From Microbacterium mangrovi (GTDB lineage Bacteria > Actinomycetota > Actinomycetes > Actinomycetales > Microbacteriaceae), in contig NZ_JTDK01000006.1 of the NCBI RefSeq assembly GCF_000802305.1, positions 496,001 through 560,000 on the forward strand: 64,000 nucleotides of DNA, read 5' to 3'. Below are positions 51,946 through 61,202 of the stretch, in pieces (the first letter of the stretch is position 1; each line of letters begins with the position of its first letter). Below the pieces are notes generated by a model. The model was not told the DNA's origin. It did no database searches and was given only the letters and a program-made list of their open reading frames with translations. The translations under genes and the position numbers were made by a program.

Positions 51946-52431
51946 TTAGTCCTGACGCGCCTGCGCCTTCTCAGGAAGAGGCAGTGCGCGGGATTCGACG
52001 ACGTGCTTCATGACAATTGTCGACACCATCCGGGGTTTTCCCGGGAGGCGCGTCAGGTGGTCGTCATAAAGGCGCTGATAGGCGGTCAGATCGGGCGCCA
52101 CAATGCGGATGAGGTAATCCGGATCGCCGAACAGCCGCTGCGCCTCGACGACCTGGGGCAGGTCGGCGAGCATCCGGTCGAAGTCCGCCAGTTCGCCGAG
52201 GTCGCCGAGGGTGGCGAAGACGAGCACTTCGAATCCGAGCCCGACGGCCGCGGCATCCACCGTCGTGCGGTACCCGGTGACGACGCCGGCGGCCTCGAGT
52301 TCGCGCAGCCGGCGCTGACAGCGCGAGACGCTCAGCGGAAGGCGGCCGGCCAGTTCGGTGAGCGTGATGCGCCCTTCGTCCTGCAGGATCGCAAGCATCT
52401 TGCGATCGACGGCATCCAGGCGAGTTTCCAT
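51946..52431 (-). CDS. Lrp/AsnC family transcriptional regulator
   Basis: A 161-residue feast/famine regulator. The N-terminal winged helix (LDAVDRKMLAILQDEGRITL to LSVSRCQRRLRELEAAGVV, residues 5-48) is followed by the RAM ligand-binding domain (FEVLVFATLGDLG to VVEAQRLFGDPDYLIRIVA). It is divergent from the MalY-type aminotransferase gene (70 bp apart) and so probably controls it in response to an amino acid. Its start lacks a clear ribosome binding site and GAGAAT lies 6 nt upstream, again a leaderless form. Confidence 0.9.
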   Translation of the reverse strand: METRLDAVDRKMLAILQDEGRITLTELAGRLPLSVSRCQRRLRELEAAGVVTGYRTTVDAAAVGLGFEVLVFATLGDLGELADFDRMLADLPQVVEAQRLFGDPDYLIRIVAPDLTAYQRLYDDHLTRLPGKPRMVSTIVMKHVVESRALPLPEKAQARQD

Positions 52432-52488
52432 TGCCTCATTCTCCGGTCAAGTGCGAGGATAGACAACCATTTTGCGCCCGATCCTGCA

Positions 52489-52494
52489 TAGTCT
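52489..52494 (+). promoter_or_regulatory. -10 element for leaderless MalY-type gene
   Basis: TAGTCT lies 7 nt upstream of the ATG at 52502, with TTGCGC 16 nt further upstream as a possible -35. Confidence 0.5.
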
Positions 52495-52501
52495 GTGCGG
52501 C

Positions 52502-53728
52502 ATGGTCCCGACATCCACCCTCGCGCGCGTCGCGAACCCGCTCGGCCGGCTCTCGCTGGCTCAGCTGCGGGAGCGCACGAGCACCAAGTGGGTCACCCAT
52601 CCGTGCGACGTGATCCCGCTGTGGGTCGCCGAGATGGACGTGCCGCTCGCACCGGTCGTGATCGATGCCCTGCAGGGAGCGATCGCCGCCGGCGACACCG
52701 GGTACCCCGCGGGCACGCGCTACGCCGAGGCGCTGGCCGCTTTCGCGAGCCGACGCTGGGGATGGGACGGTCTGGATGTCGGCCGCACACGCGTCGTCGC
52801 CGACGTCATGACCGGCATCGCCGAACTGCTTCGGATCGTCACCGACCCGGGCGACGAGGTGGTCATCGCCTCCCCCGCCTACTCGCCCTTCTTCGCCTTC
52901 ATCGAGCACACCGGCCGCCTCGTCCGCGAGGCCCCGCTCGGCCCCGACCTGCGCCTGGACCCGGAATCCCTCGACACCGCGTTCGCGGCGGCCGCGCGCC
53001 GCAGCCGGCGACCGGCCTTCCTGCTCTGCAATCCGCACAATCCGACCGGCACGGTCCACACCCGTCGCGAACTCGAGGAGGTCGCAGCCGTCGCCCACCG
53101 TCACGGCGTGCGGGTGATCTCCGACGAGATCCACGCTCCGCTCGTGCTCGCCGGCGCCCGGTTCACCCCGTACCTGTCGGTGGCAGGAGCCGAGGACGCC
53201 TTCGCACTGACCTCGGCATCCAAGGCGTTCAATCTTGCCGGGCTCAAGGCGGCGGTGGCGATGGCGGGCCCGGCCGCGGCGGCCGACCTCGCCGCGATCC
53301 CGGGCGCGCTCGCGCACGGGCCGAGTCACCTGGGCGTCATCGCCCACACCGCGGCGCTGGAGCGCGGCGGCGATTGGCTCGACGCCCTGCTCGGCGGGCT
53401 GGCGGAGAACCGCGCACAGCTGCGAGGGCTGCTGGCCGAGCATCTGCCCGAGGTGGGCATGACCACGCCGGAGGGCACCTATCTCGCGTGGCTCGACTGC
53501 CGCGCGCTCGGCCCGTTCCCCGACGAACGAACCGCCGGCGCGGGATGCCACGGAGTCTCCGACCTGGCCGGTCCCGCGCGGATGTTCCTCGATCGTGCCC
53601 GCGTCGCCCTCAGCTCCGGACACGTGTACGGGTCCGGGGGCTCAGGTCACGTCCGGCTCAACTTCGCGACCTCGTCCGAGATCCTCGGCGAGGCCGTCGC
53701 CCGGATGGGGCGAGCCGTCCACGCCTGA
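52502..53728 (+). CDS. MalY/PatB family PLP aminotransferase (C-S lyase)
   Basis: A 408-residue fold-type I PLP enzyme of the MalY/PatB group, many of which cleave cystathionine or other C-S bonds. Features are [19 protein letters not shown] (residues 40-58), [33 protein letters not shown] (near residue 180), DEIHAPLVL and the Schiff-base lysine in [14 protein letters not shown] (near residue 243). The divergent Lrp-type gene probably regulates it. It may act in methionine/cysteine metabolism or release of thiols; activity as an ordinary transaminase is also possible. Confidence 0.9.
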   Translation: MVPTSTLARVANPLGRLSLAQLRERTSTKWVTHPCDVIPLWVAEMDVPLAPVVIDALQGAIAAGDTGYPAGTRYAEALAAFASRRWGWDGLDVGRTRVVADVMTGIAELLRIVTDPGDEVVIASPAYSPFFAFIEHTGRLVREAPLGPDLRLDPESLDTAFAAAARRSRRPAFLLCNPHNPTGTVHTRRELEEVAAVAHRHGVRVISDEIHAPLVLAGARFTPYLSVAGAEDAFALTSASKAFNLAGLKAAVAMAGPAAAADLAAIPGALAHGPSHLGVIAHTAALERGGDWLDALLGGLAENRAQLRGLLAEHLPEVGMTTPEGTYLAWLDCRALGPFPDERTAGAGCHGVSDLAGPARMFLDRARVALSSGHVYGSGGSGHVRLNFATSSEILGEAVARMGRAVHA

Positions 53729-53742
53729 GTCACAGGCTCCGG

Positions 53743-56658
53743 TCAGTGCGGGATCGTCCAGGTCTGGGCCGCCGCGGCGGTGCAGGTGCGGATGACGAGC
53801 GCCACGCTGGATGTTCCGCGCCCCGAGGCATCCGTCAGGCACTTCCCGGACTGCGGATTGCGCAGGGATCCGTGCGTGCCGAGCACCCAGACCTGCGCCC
53901 CCGTCCCGTTGCACGACCACAGGTCGACCCGCGCGCCGTTCGTCCGCGCCGAGTGGTAGACGTCCAGGCACTTGCCGAACGCCCGGACGGTGTGCCCCGC
54001 CGGAAGCGTCCAGATCTGGGCAGCGGTCCCGTTGCACCGGTAGGTCTGCACGATCGTCCCGTTCACGGTCGAGGAGTGACGGACGTCGACGCAGGATCCG
54101 TTCAGCCCGCGGATCGGGCCGCGCGGCACGCCCGTGCCGGTCAGGGTGATCGTCTTCGCACCGGTGCCGTCGTCGCCGGTCACGATGTAGGTGCCGGTGA
54201 ACGTACCGCCCTTCGTCGGAGCGAACTGCACCGGGACGGACAGCGAGTCGCCCGGCTCCAGCTGCTGGCCTTCGGCGATGGGATAGACAGCGGTGAACGG
54301 AAGCGTCGGAGGCGCAGCCTTCATGATCGTCAGCACGATGTTGCCGGTGTTCTGGATCGTGAACGACCGCCGCACCGCCGTGCCGGCGGGCACGGCCCCG
54401 AACGCGATCGACATCGGTCCGATCGCCAGGTGCGATGCTCCCACGACACCGGTGCCGCTGATCGGGACGGTGACCGATCCCGCGGATGTGGCGACGACCA
54501 GCGTCGTGTTCACCGGGCCGCCGGTCGCGGTGGTCGGGGCGAAGGTGACCGGCAGAGAGATCGAGGCCGCGGCCGGAATGACGGTGCCGACGGCCGGCAT
54601 CACCGTCGTGAACGGCGCCGACGGCCCGGTGACCGCCGACACCGTCTCGGGCACCGAGTCGGTGTTCGCGATGCTCACGGTGTAGGTCACGCGCGCGCTG
54701 GTGGGGACGATCCCGAAATCGAGCGCGGTCGGTGCGGCCGACAGGCCGGGCGCGGTGCCGGTGACCTGTAGGCCGAAGCTGACCGGACCCGCGTCGGTCG
54801 TGAGTTCGATCGTGCCGGATGCCGCGCCCGTGGCGGTGGGCTGCGCGGTCACGGGGATCGTGACCGTGTCACCGACCGCGAGGGTCACCGGCAGGGTGGG
54901 CGCGGGGGTCCCGATCGAGAACGGTCCGGTGGTCGCCGCGCTCTGGATGGTCACGGACTTCGCCGCCGTGACCGTGACGTTCGCCGTGGCCGTGCTGCCC
55001 ACGGCCACGAACCCGAAGTCGGTGCCGGAGCCGGTGAGGGGCGAGGTCGTCGGCCGTCCCACTCCGTACACGACCCCGTCCCGCGTGCCGACGTAGACGC
55101 GGCCGGCATCCGTCGCGGCCACCGAGAACTTGGCCCCCGTCCCGATCGGGATCGAGTAGCGCAGGGCCAGGACGCCGTTCACCGGGACCGCGTCGTACGC
55201 CCGCAGCGACGCACCGACTCCATTCGTCCCGGGGTTGTCGACCGCCCAGACGAGCGCCGACCCGGACGTCGCCCCGTCGGAGGTCACGACCGGCGAACCG
55301 GACGTGTGCCCCCAGGTGTCCGTCGTCTGTCCGACCAGAGCGAGCGCCGGCATCCCTGCGGCCGTCTTCGTCACCTGGAAGGCGCTCAGCGGACCGTCGC
55401 TGGTGATCGTGTACACGTAGCCGCCGCTCCCGCCCCAGAAGGCCGGGTGCCCCCACATCCCCCGGTAGGGTCCCAGGGCCTGCAGCACCTTGTCCGTCCC
55501 CCCGGCACCCTGGCCCATTCCGCCCAGGTCGTCGCGGTCGAGCAGGAAGATCCGTCCGTCTTTGCCGCCCTGCACCAGCAGATGCGGATGCGCCGCGGAG
55601 CCGTAGCCGTCCGGAAGCGCCACCGGTCCCGCCGCCCCCAAGTCACTGTCGTCCCGATCCAGGTTGGTGTTGTTGACGGGGCTGAAGAAGTCCCGCGCCG
55701 ACAGCCGTCCGTCGGGGTTCACCTGGAGGCGCACGACCGACTCGGCGAGCTGGTTCGGCGGGGAGCTTCCCGGGCTCGGCGCCGGGGACACCCCGTTTCC
55801 GGTGGTCACGAAGAGGCGCCCGGGGCCGTCGGACACGATTCCGCCGCCCGACTGCCAGATGCCGGCCTTCTGGCTCGCCGAGCCCGCCTCGGTCGACCAC
55901 ATGGTCGTCTGGGCCCCCGACGTCGCGTTCACTCCGACCACGTACCCGACGTAGGGGCCGTGATCGCAGTGGCTGCCGAACGCGGCGTACACCACGCCGC
56001 CGAGCAGCAGGAGCCCGGGCCGTTGCATCGCGGTCTCGGGATTGAACGGGTGGCCCGGGTCATTCGAGGGGCTCCCGGCGATCGTGGTCGGGAAACCGGC
56101 ACGCTCGGCCCCGGTGGTGATGTCGATCGCGTGCAGGTACCAGTGCGGAGACGCCGCCGTCGCGCCGTCGTTGACCTTGGCCGTGAAGTAGGCGGTGCCG
56201 GTGGCGGAATCGACGACCGGGGTGGCGGTGATCCCGACGTTCGGGGCGAGGTCGCCGCAGCCGAGCGTGGCCGCAGGCCAGGCCGGCCCGACGCTGCGCT
56301 GCCACTTCACGGCTCCCGTGACGGGGTCCAGCCCCGACACCTGGTCGTTCTCGGTCGCCACCAGGAGCACGCCGTGCGACACGACGGGCTGGGCGTAGAT
56401 CTGGCCGGAGACCTGCGTCGCGAACAGCTTGCCGAAATCGGAGGCGGTCACGTCGGTCGGAGTCAGCCGCGGTTCATTCGAATCCCACCCCGTGCGCAGC
56501 GCGTCGTGCGAAACCGTCTCATCGACGGCGCGGCTCGGCGCCGTCCCCGTCAGCACGCCCGCGAGCACGACGAGAACGGCGAGCGCGCAGGCGGCCGGTC
56601 GCACGATCGCCGATACGGCCCCATCCAGGCGCGTTCGGGCGCGCCGATCACTCCCCAT
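53743..56658 (-). CDS. Secreted beta-propeller/Ig-like/ricin B-lectin protein
   Basis: A 971-residue exported protein. It has an N-terminal signal (basic residues, then AACALAVLVVLAGVLTGTAPSRA, cleavage near residue 45). A PQQ-like beta-propeller follows (residues 60-480, repeated IYAQPVVSHGVLLVATEND and GGKDGRIFLLDRDDLG-type blades). Three Ig-like repeats of the choice-of-anchor-D/ASPM-SPD-2-Hydin kind cover residues 490-830. A C-terminal ricin-type lectin domain has QxW-like repeats (NGTAAQIWTL, NGTGAQVWVL, AAAQTWTI). There is no sortase or membrane anchor. It probably binds glycans outside the cell; no catalytic site is evident. GAGG precedes the ATG at 56658, which decided the start. Confidence 0.85.
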   Translation of the reverse strand: MGSDRRARTRLDGAVSAIVRPAACALAVLVVLAGVLTGTAPSRAVDETVSHDALRTGWDSNEPRLTPTDVTASDFGKLFATQVSGQIYAQPVVSHGVLLVATENDQVSGLDPVTGAVKWQRSVGPAWPAATLGCGDLAPNVGITATPVVDSATGTAYFTAKVNDGATAASPHWYLHAIDITTGAERAGFPTTIAGSPSNDPGHPFNPETAMQRPGLLLLGGVVYAAFGSHCDHGPYVGYVVGVNATSGAQTTMWSTEAGSASQKAGIWQSGGGIVSDGPGRLFVTTGNGVSPAPSPGSSPPNQLAESVVRLQVNPDGRLSARDFFSPVNNTNLDRDDSDLGAAGPVALPDGYGSAAHPHLLVQGGKDGRIFLLDRDDLGGMGQGAGGTDKVLQALGPYRGMWGHPAFWGGSGGYVYTITSDGPLSAFQVTKTAAGMPALALVGQTTDTWGHTSGSPVVTSDGATSGSALVWAVDNPGTNGVGASLRAYDAVPVNGVLALRYSIPIGTGAKFSVAATDAGRVYVGTRDGVVYGVGRPTTSPLTGSGTDFGFVAVGSTATANVTVTAAKSVTIQSAATTGPFSIGTPAPTLPVTLAVGDTVTIPVTAQPTATGAASGTIELTTDAGPVSFGLQVTGTAPGLSAAPTALDFGIVPTSARVTYTVSIANTDSVPETVSAVTGPSAPFTTVMPAVGTVIPAAASISLPVTFAPTTATGGPVNTTLVVATSAGSVTVPISGTGVVGASHLAIGPMSIAFGAVPAGTAVRRSFTIQNTGNIVLTIMKAAPPTLPFTAVYPIAEGQQLEPGDSLSVPVQFAPTKGGTFTGTYIVTGDDGTGAKTITLTGTGVPRGPIRGLNGSCVDVRHSSTVNGTIVQTYRCNGTAAQIWTLPAGHTVRAFGKCLDVYHSARTNGARVDLWSCNGTGAQVWVLGTHGSLRNPQSGKCLTDASGRGTSSVALVIRTCTAAAAQTWTIPH

Positions 56659-56827
56659 GTGTGCCTCTTCCCCAGAAGAGTCGCCCTGCGGACGATTCGG
56701 GTCGTCGGCAGGATCCGCGTCGCTGCGCGGTTGAGAGAACGATAGACCCGGAGGCATGCCCAGGGCAACGGGCGATCCGCGCGGATTCAGCCGCGCGCCC
56801 GCGGCACCGTTACAATTGACCGGCCTG

Positions 56828-56899
56828 GCCTCTGTAGCTCAATGGAAGAGCAGTTGCGTCCTAAGCAAACGGTTGGGGGTTCGAGTCCCTCCAGGGGCA
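56828..56899 (+). tRNA. tRNA-Arg (anticodon CCT)
   Basis: A 72-nt cloverleaf. The acceptor stem pairs GCCTCTG with CAGGGGC, the anticodon loop is GTCCTAA (anticodon CCT, reading AGG), and the T-loop is TTCGAGT. The 3' CCA is not encoded (ACCGG follows). AGG is a rare codon in a genome of this base composition. Confidence 0.92.
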
Positions 56900-56959
56900 C
56901 CGGTCTGTCGGGTTCCACGGATGCCCGCCCACGTCGTGTCGACTGCGTGTTCCCGCGTC

Positions 56960-56965
56960 TACGCT
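56960..56965 (+). promoter_or_regulatory. -10 element for leaderless Pr6Pr gene
   Basis: TACGCT lies 6 nt upstream of the ATG at 56972. Confidence 0.4.
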
Positions 56966-56971
56966 GAGGCC

Positions 56972-57694
56972 ATGCTCATCGCACTGCGACCCGTCGCACT
57001 CGCCTATCGTCTCGTGGCGGTCGTGCTCATCGCCACCGGCATCCTGCGCGTCAGCAATCTGCTCACACCGGAACCGACCCCGAAGGCCTTCCTCTTCTAC
57101 ACGGTCCAGAGCAATGTCCTCTGCCTCGTGTGGATGCTGCTCGCCGTCGTCGTCACGATCATCGACCTGTCCCGGCACGGCTTCCGCGGGAGCTCGACGC
57201 CGTCGGCGCGCTGGGCGGGCGCGATCATGATGGCGATCACCGTCACGATGCTGATCTACCTCGTGGTGCTCGTGCCGGTGGCCTTCGCCCAGCCGGGCGC
57301 CTACGAGCCTTTCACGCTCACCGACAACCTCGTGCACATCGTGACGCCGTGCCTCGTGATCGCCGATTGGCTGCTTTTCACTCCGAAGGGGCGGATGCGC
57401 TGGTACGACCCGTTGCTGTGGGCGCTCATCCCCTACGCCTACCTGGTGTGGGCGTTCGCCGCCGGAGCGGCGGGGGTCGAGTTCGTCGCCGGGACGACCT
57501 ACCCCTACCCGTTCATGGATGTCGCAACCCTCGGCGTCGGCGGGGTCGCCGTGCAGATCGCCCTGCTCACCGTCGCGCTCCTGGCGGTCGGATTCGTGTA
57601 CGTCGCGGTCGACCGGCTGCTCGGCCGCGCCGCAATGCGACGTGTCTCCGCTCGGTCGGGCGTCTCGGCCGGCGCAGTGGACGCCGAGGCCTGA
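56972..57694 (+). CDS. Pr6Pr family membrane protein
   Basis: A 240-residue inner-membrane protein with six hydrophobic helices, the first at ALAYRLVAVVLIATGILRV. The pattern YTVQSNVLCLVWMLLAVV, LVHIVTPCLVIADWLLF and YPFMDVATLGVGGVAVQIALL matches the six-helix Pr6Pr family, whose function is unknown. The frame is open upstream through the tRNA, but the ATG at 56972 gives a normal N-terminus and has a leaderless -10. A strong terminator follows. Confidence 0.82.
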   Translation: MLIALRPVALAYRLVAVVLIATGILRVSNLLTPEPTPKAFLFYTVQSNVLCLVWMLLAVVVTIIDLSRHGFRGSSTPSARWAGAIMMAITVTMLIYLVVLVPVAFAQPGAYEPFTLTDNLVHIVTPCLVIADWLLFTPKGRMRWYDPLLWALIPYAYLVWAFAAGAAGVEFVAGTTYPYPFMDVATLGVGGVAVQIALLTVALLAVGFVYVAVDRLLGRAAMRRVSARSGVSAGAVDAEA

Positions 57695-57737
57695 CCCGCA
57701 GGTTCCAGGTGAATCGGGCCCGCGGTCTCGGTGGGTC

Positions 57738-57782
57738 GAGCCCCCCGGTCGCATCTCTGGGGATCGATGCGACCGGGGGCTC
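57738..57782 (+). terminator. Terminator-like hairpin after Pr6Pr gene
   Basis: GAGCCCCCCGGTCGCATC pairs with GATGCGACCGGGGGCTC, with one extra C in the left arm and a loop of about 10 nt. TCTTGG follows. It lies 43 bp after the stop codon. Confidence 0.75.
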
Positions 57783-58024
57783 TTGGGAAGCACCCACTGG
57801 GAAAGGGTGCGTACGGCACGCTAGGGGCACAAGAAGGGTTCTGTCAACGCGAAGGAATCACCTAGCGACCTCATGTCGCAAACTGAACGGTGCCATAGGC
57901 AAAAGTCTCGGAGATCACCGAATCAGACGTGTCGATAACCGGTTCCGGGGGGAATGGCAAGCCCCTTCGCCTTTCCCATTCGGTCCGCCACCGTGGCATG
58001 GATCGAACCCGGGAGGGAGCCACC
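57783..58024. other. Intergenic region upstream of F420 oxidoreductase
   Basis: No gene is supported in these 242 bases. The stretch 57815-57950 is more A+T-rich than its surroundings and contains a small GCGAC/GTCGC hairpin near 57866-57880. It probably holds the promoter of the next gene, but I could not place -35 and -10 boxes with confidence. Confidence 0.5.
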
Positions 58025-59008
58025 ATGACACGGTTCGGATACACGCTGATGACGGAGCAGAGCGGTCCGCGGGAGCTGGTCGGCTACGCACGGGCAGCGG
58101 AGGATGCCGGCTTCGACTTCGAGGTCTCGAGCGATCACTACTCACCCTGGCTGATGAGCCAGGGACATGCCCCGTACGCATGGTCGGTCCTCGGCGCGGT
58201 GGCTCAGGCAACGGAGCGGGTCGGGCTCATGACCTACGTCACGTGCCCGACGATGCGGTACCACCCGGCGGTCGTCGCGCAGAAGGCCGCGACCATGCAA
58301 CTGCTCAGCGACGGCAGGTTCACCCTCGGGGTGGGTTCGGGCGAGAATCTCAACGAGCACGTCGTGGGCAGGGCGTGGCCGTCGGTCGACGTGCGACAGA
58401 ACATGCTCGCCGAGGCCGTGCAGATCATCCGGGCGCTGCACACCGGCGAGCTGACGACGTTCGGCGGGAAGTACTTCCGGGTCGACTCCGCGCGCATCTG
58501 GGACGCGCCGGACGGCGGCGTCCCGATCGGGATCGCCGTCTCCGGCGAGGATTCGATCGACCTGTTCGCTCCGCTCGGAGACCACATGATCGCCGTTCAG
58601 CCCGACGCCGGGCTGGTGTCGGGCTGGGATGCCGCGCGCGCCGGATCCGCGGCGGGATCCCGCAAGATCGGTCAGGTCCCGATCTCGTGGGGGCCGGACA
58701 GGGATGCCGCGATCGACCGCGCGCACGAGCAGTTCCGCTGGTTCGGCGGCGGCTGGGCGGTGAACTCGGATCTTCCCACACCGGCAGGATTCGCGGCGGC
58801 GAGCCGGTTCGTCCGGCGCGAGGACGTCGCGTCGTCCATCGCCTGCGGCCCCGATCTGGACGCCCTGGCCGCGAGCGTCCAGCCCTACCTCGAAGCGGGC
58901 TTCACCGACATCGCCCTGGTGCAGGTGGGTGATGAGCTGCAGCAGCGCTTCCTCGACGAAGCCGCCGGACCGCTGCTCGAGCGGCTGCGCTCCCTCGCCG
59001 CGGACTGA
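58025..59008 (+). CDS. F420-dependent oxidoreductase (LLM, G6PDH-like)
   Basis: A 327-residue LLM-fold enzyme close to the F420-dependent glucose-6-phosphate dehydrogenase-like group. Segments are FGYTLMTEQSGPRELVGYAR (residues 3-22), DFEVSSDHYSPWLMSQGHAPYAW, YVTCPTMRYHPAVVAQKAATM (near residue 80), GRFTLGVGSGENLNEHVVG and the late EAGFTDIALVQVG. It uses reduced or oxidised F420 in the cytoplasm; the substrate is unknown. An in-frame ATG lies upstream at 57995, but GGGAGGGAG sits 6 nt before 58025 and fixes the start. Confidence 0.9.
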   Translation: MTRFGYTLMTEQSGPRELVGYARAAEDAGFDFEVSSDHYSPWLMSQGHAPYAWSVLGAVAQATERVGLMTYVTCPTMRYHPAVVAQKAATMQLLSDGRFTLGVGSGENLNEHVVGRAWPSVDVRQNMLAEAVQIIRALHTGELTTFGGKYFRVDSARIWDAPDGGVPIGIAVSGEDSIDLFAPLGDHMIAVQPDAGLVSGWDAARAGSAAGSRKIGQVPISWGPDRDAAIDRAHEQFRWFGGGWAVNSDLPTPAGFAAASRFVRREDVASSIACGPDLDALAASVQPYLEAGFTDIALVQVGDELQQRFLDEAAGPLLERLRSLAAD

Positions 59009-59014
59009 GCCTCG

Positions 59015-59881
59015 TCAGATCGAGCGGGTGGCCTCGATGAAGGCGGCCACGTGGGCTTCCCGCCGGGATGTTTCGCTCCATGCGACGCCGAGGCGGCGCT
59101 GGATCGGCGTGCGAAGGGGGACGTAGGCGATGCCGGCATCCGTGCGTCCGGGGCGCACGGGGAGGATGGAGACGCCGAGGCCCGCACCCACCAGCGCGCG
59201 CATCGTCTCGATCTCGCTGCCCTCGTAGGTCATCTGCACGCGATCCGGCAGCAGCCGGGCGATGACCGCGTGCAGTTCGGTCGCCGGGGAGAAGCCGATG
59301 TACGGCATCCCGCGCAGATCCGCGGGCACGATGTCGGCACGGTCGGCGAGCGCGTGTCCGGCCGGGACGGCGAGCATGAGGTCCTCCCCCGCCCGGTCGA
59401 CCCAGTGCACGCCCGGGACGGTGCGCAGCGGCGCGGCCGCGAGGACGACATCGATGAGTTCCCGGGAGAGCCAGTCGTAGAGTTCCGGGCCGAATCCCTG
59501 CCGCACGTCGACGTGCACGTCGGGGCGCCGGGTGCGGAACGCCGCGATCGCGGGCGGCAGCATCCACCGGCCGACGGAATGGAGGAATCCGATCCGCACG
59601 GATGCCACCTGCGACCCGAACGCGTCCAGCCGCCGCCGGGCATGTTCGATGGCGCGCAGCACCGCTTCCGCCTCGACGCGGAACAGCGCCCCGCGCCGGT
59701 TGAGCTGCAGGCGGCGGCCGCGACGATCGAAGAGCTCGCCGCCGGTGTGCTCCTCGAGCCGCGCCAGGCTCCGGGACACGTTGGACTGGTTCACGTGCAG
59801 GATCGCGGCGGCATCCCGCATGTTCTCCGTCTCGGCCAGGAGAAGGAACACCCGCAGCGTCTGCTCATCCATCGCACTCAT
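59015..59881 (-). CDS. LysR family transcriptional regulator
   Basis: A 288-residue LysR-type regulator. The winged helix (LRVFLLLAETENMRDAAAIL to NQSNVSRSLARLEEHTGGEL, residues 9-50) is followed by the substrate-binding-protein-like effector domain (SVRIGFLHSVGRWMLPPAI onward). It is divergent from the MFS gene with 70 bp between, so it most likely activates that transporter. Starts at 59881 and 59872 are both possible. It is convergent with the F420 oxidoreductase gene (6 bp). Confidence 0.9.
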   Translation of the reverse strand: MSAMDEQTLRVFLLLAETENMRDAAAILHVNQSNVSRSLARLEEHTGGELFDRRGRRLQLNRRGALFRVEAEAVLRAIEHARRRLDAFGSQVASVRIGFLHSVGRWMLPPAIAAFRTRRPDVHVDVRQGFGPELYDWLSRELIDVVLAAAPLRTVPGVHWVDRAGEDLMLAVPAGHALADRADIVPADLRGMPYIGFSPATELHAVIARLLPDRVQMTYEGSEIETMRALVGAGLGVSILPVRPGRTDAGIAYVPLRTPIQRRLGVAWSETSRREAHVAAFIEATRSI

Positions 59882-59951
59882 GCATTCTGCGCATCAATTG
59901 TCCTGTTTGAATCATTATGGGGATCGAGCTCTCGCTGTCAACCTCGATCGG

Positions 59952-61202
59952 GTGACCGGTCTTCCCTCGACGCTTCCCGTGCGCGTCGCCCCCGCCCTCC
60001 TGCGGCCGCGGACCTCCGCCTACCGGACGACGATGCTCGTCGTCGCCGCCGGCGGCCTCGTGAACTTCGCGCTGCTGTACTACGTGCAGCCGCTTCTTCC
60101 GGCCCTCGCGCACGACTTCGGAGTCGCCCCCGCGGATTCCGGGCTGGCGCTGTCGGTGTGCACGCTGGGGATGCTCGCCGGCCTCGTCATCACGGGACCC
60201 CTCGCCGATCGCCTCGGCCGGACGCGCGTGATGGCGGCCTCCCTCGTGATCGCCGGGGCGCTCAGCCTGCTGGGCGCCTTCGCACCGTCCTGGCCGCTGT
60301 TCCTGGCCGCGCGGGCGGCGGCCGGGATCGCCCTCGCGGGCTTCCCCTCCATCGCACTGGCGACCCTGCGCGAGCGCATCCACGAGGATGCCCACGCGCG
60401 CGCGAACGCGACCTACATCGCCGCCACCGCCGTCGGCGGAGCCCTCGCCCGGGTGTTCCCCGGTCCACTGGCCGCGGTCGGCGGGTGGCGCCTGCCCACC
60501 TACCTGTTCGGGGCGGTGACGGTGCTCATCGGCGTCTTCGTCGTGGTCGTCCTCCGCGGGCGAGAGAACACCGTGCGCACAGCGGGCGCCTCCGGGGATC
60601 TCGGCGCGACCTTCCGGGCGCTGGCCGATCGGCGCACCGCGCTTCTCTGCCTTCTCGGCGGCGTCAACATGGCGGTCTTCGTCGGCGTCTACAACGCCGT
60701 CGCCTTCCGCCTGGAGGCGGCGCCGTTCACGCTCGGCGCCTCCGAGGCGCTCGTCTACCTCGCCTATCCGATCGGGATCCTCGCCCCGGCCGTCTTCCGC
60801 CTGGTGAGCACGCGGTTCTCGCGGCGGACCACGGCCGGGGCGGGGGCGGTCCTGCTCGCCGTCGCCGTCGCCGTGCTCATCCCGAGCGCGCTCCCCACCG
60901 TGCTCGTCGGCCTCGGCATCCTCACCTTCGGATTCCTCGGCACCCACGGCGTCCTCAGCGCCTGGGTGGTCGACGCCGCGCACCGCGCCGGCCGCAGCAC
61001 GACCGGGGCATCCAGCGCCTACCTGCTCGTGTACTACCTCGGAAGCACGGTCGCCGGGGCGGCGTCGACCTCGCTGTGGTCGGCCGGCGGCTGGGCGGCC
61101 ATCACCGGACTGGGGTTCGTGATGGCCGCCGTCTCGGGAATCCTCGTCGCCGCGCTCAGGTCGTCGGAGCGGCGGGGGCGGTCGATCCGTACGACACGCT
61201 GA
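59952..61202 (+). CDS. MFS transporter
   Basis: A protein of about 416 residues from the major facilitator superfamily with twelve predicted helices. The first, MLVVAAGGLVNFALLYYVQPLLPALA, resembles the YNFM/AraJ-like inner-membrane transporter group, and GPLADRLGRTRVM gives motif A. The start is uncertain: GTG codons at 59952 and 59979 are possible and neither has a good ribosome binding site. The divergent LysR gene probably regulates it. Its 3' end overlaps the convergent G1 peptidase gene by 47 nt. The substrate is unknown. Confidence 0.85.
   Translation: MTGLPSTLPVRVAPALLRPRTSAYRTTMLVVAAGGLVNFALLYYVQPLLPALAHDFGVAPADSGLALSVCTLGMLAGLVITGPLADRLGRTRVMAASLVIAGALSLLGAFAPSWPLFLAARAAAGIALAGFPSIALATLRERIHEDAHARANATYIAATAVGGALARVFPGPLAAVGGWRLPTYLFGAVTVLIGVFVVVVLRGRENTVRTAGASGDLGATFRALADRRTALLCLLGGVNMAVFVGVYNAVAFRLEAAPFTLGASEALVYLAYPIGILAPAVFRLVSTRFSRRTTAGAGAVLLAVAVAVLIPSALPTVLVGLGILTFGFLGTHGVLSAWVVDAAHRAGRSTTGASSAYLLVYYLGSTVAGAASTSLWSAGGWAAITGLGFVMAAVSGILVAALRSSERRGRSIRTTR

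Noticed and set aside
56828..56899. tRNA-Arg as attachment site of an integrated element
   Set aside because: No integrase or duplicated tRNA end was found in the window.
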